Assembly (NCBI GenBank): GCA_003833135.1
Contig: QZLH01000268.1
Coordinates: 87,426-108,715, forward strand
Source: Oehlia diaphana
Taxonomy: Eukaryota; Glomeromycota; Glomeromycetes; Glomerales; Glomeraceae
DNA: 21,290 nt
Reading direction: 5' to 3'
Part shown: piece after piece, positions 20,185-21,290 of the stretch
Layout: each line of letters opens with the position of its first letter
How positions within the stretch are numbered: position 1 is the first letter of the stretch
Notes under the pieces: model-generated
What the model saw: the letters and a program-made list of their open reading frames with translations, nothing else
Told to the model about the DNA's origin: nothing
Databases searched by the model: none
Made by a program: the position numbers and the translations under genes

Positions 20185-20598
20185 TGTAACATCCGTGTTA
20201 CGCGGAATGATGGCTGACCTGCGCCACATCGAAATTCTAAGAAATTCTAAATGATCGGGCGGCGTAACGATATAATTTACACATAGTATAATTTATACCT
20301 GGTATAATTTATATCTAATGCAATTTATACGAGATATAACTTATATCTAGTATAATTTATACCGAAACTATGAACAATATATATAGAATGGGCGAACGGT
20401 AAGGAAGAGGATTTAGAATGATTCATTTTAGCATTAGTTTAGTTTAGTTTTATTGGTAATATTGCAGATCGCCGGTAGAGACAGCAATATTTTATTTCGT
20501 TAGTGTTTATGAATTTATTATGTATTAACATTTATTTATTTGTATTATTTCATTTGTTTTAAGTTATTGTTTATTTTGAATAAATATACACTTTAACA
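20185..20598 (+). mobile_element. Possible degraded solo LTR
   Basis: The block is GC-richer than its flanks. It starts TGTAACATCCGTGTTACGCG and ends CACTTTAACA, so it has TG..CA ends. It has TATATATA (about 20377) and AATAAA (about 20580) in the order expected of an LTR, and a hairpin AATATTGC/GCAATATT (about 20458-20491). A TGTAACACC at 20087 is an alternative left end. No matching target-site duplication was found for either, and no retrotransposon genes lie in the window. Confidence 0.3.
20271..20366. repeat. Six 16-bp tandem repeats (TATAATTTATACCTGG type)
   Basis: Units start exactly at 20271, 20287, 20303, 20319, 20335 and 20351. Each is a variant of TATAATTTATAYCTRG. The half-sites TATAATTTATA are partly self-complementary. 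The array lies inside the candidate LTR. Confidence 0.85.
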
Positions 20599-20599
20599 T

Positions 20600-21290
20600 A
20601 TGGGCTGATTTATGGAATTAAGTTTTTATATTCAAAAAACTAACTTTATTAAGCAAATTTAAATACAAGTTACATGAAAATGATAGATTCACACCAGCTG
20701 ACATAAACAAAATTGATTTAATTATATTATTTTTTGATTTTTTTTAATAATATCATTAAAATTAAAAAATTTAAATATAATTGTCATGACAAAATATTGA
20801 ATAACTTAACGTGTATGTGTGCTAGACGAATGAATTTATATTCATTAGAAAGAGGAAATCATAAGCTATCTATAAACCGAATATCGCATGAATGGATCAC
20901 AAGTTGCTTAATAATCACGTTCAATATATTTATTTTTAACTTTTGACTTTGATCGTCAATATCTTCACATCTAGTAATTCGATTTGAATGATCTTTTTTC
21001 GTTCAGGTAGAGTAGGTTCTGGGCTTTCATATGAATATAAATATATGTGTTTAACATGCATGTACGCCGAGATATTAACGATTTTTGTTAATTGAATAAA
21101 ACTCCGACACAAAAATTTTTAAAATTATAATTCTTACCAAAAGATGATCTTAACTGGTATTATTGAGCTCTTTTTACTTTACTTAACAAGGTTTTATTTG
21201 CTATTTCTGTTTTAAATTGAATAAATTAATAAAATCAATTTTAAAAAGTAATTAACAATTAGAATAAAATCAGTATTGTAAAAAACAAAA
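20600..21290. other. Intergenic right edge
   Basis: No supported gene. A minus-strand frame of 41 codons (21061-20936) and possible splice-like sites (GTAAGA near 21140-21135; TTTAAAACAG near 21206-21215) hint at the 3' part of a gene beyond the edge, but no consistent exon chain could be built. The plus-strand 70-codon frame at 20734-20946 has no family features. Confidence 0.4.

Noticed and set aside
20020..20229. 69-codon minus-strand frame
   Set aside because: It overlaps the candidate LTR and has no family features.
20734..20946. 70-codon plus-strand frame
   Set aside because: Low-complexity start, no domain, and it is opposed by another frame of similar quality.
20936..21061. 41-codon minus-strand frame with ordinary amino acid composition
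   Set aside because: It could be a terminal exon, but no upstream exon in phase could be traced to the window edge.

Overview
ORGANISM. The window is very AT-rich, eukaryotic DNA with short (64-84 bp) GT-AG introns, many A/T homopolymer runs, and two protein kinase genes of a very recognisable style: a small CxxC...CxxC knuckle, a W-x-SGN-x-x-(I/M)D segment, an (E/K)W(I/L)PYNxF segment, a tyrosine-kinase-like (TKL) catalytic domain and a C-terminal HPQAxYTSRxL tail. That family is hugely expanded in arbuscular mycorrhizal fungi (Glomeromycotina, e.g. Rhizophagus). I infer a Rhizophagus-like nuclear contig. No bacterial, plasmid, CRISPR or RNA gene features were seen.

LAYOUT. 1-3,400 is repeat-rich intergenic DNA: a duplicated ~333-bp element (612-943, 2330-2662), a second repeat family (14-92, 1127-1211), a T-rich tract, and an unresolved base at 944 exactly where the first element copy ends. 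3490-7173 (+) is a seven-exon kinase gene in which the N-terminal part (zinc-knuckle plus kinase N-lobe) is present five times head to tail, spliced in frame through five homologous phase-0 introns, before one complete catalytic C-lobe; predicted 1,080 aa. 7174-8445 is a convergent intergenic gap with a GC-richer island and a small tandem duplication. 8446-9703 (-) holds the two catalytic exons of a second kinase.

THE UNUSUAL PART. From 9704 to about 17720 runs an 8-kb tandem array of about 80 units of ~100 bp. It looks like a satellite, but read on the minus strand every unit is an intron: donor GTAAGT (or a GT-initial variant), a CTAAC-type branch point, acceptor TAG. In 78 of 78 units exactly three bases separate one acceptor from the next donor. 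The array starts after a two-exon acidic N-terminus (17937-17721) and runs into the kinase exons. Joining the 78 three-base microexons in the phase set by the upstream exon (phase 1) gives 78 sense codons and no stop, and one final one-base microexon (9785) changes the phase to that needed by the kinase exon. The model is a 516-aa kinase with 83 exons, about one amino acid per exon across its linker. A 139-bp MITE with a 10-bp target duplication sits in one of the introns. This is the best candidate here for an undescribed gene architecture; transcript data would decide it.

RIGHT FLANK. 17938-21290 is intergenic: a ~70-bp GATCTATTGTTA-type repeat family also seen at 356-600, a purine-rich stretch with nested short hairpins, very long A tracts, six exact-period 16-bp repeats, and a possible degraded LTR. 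All readings were made by eye without database searches.
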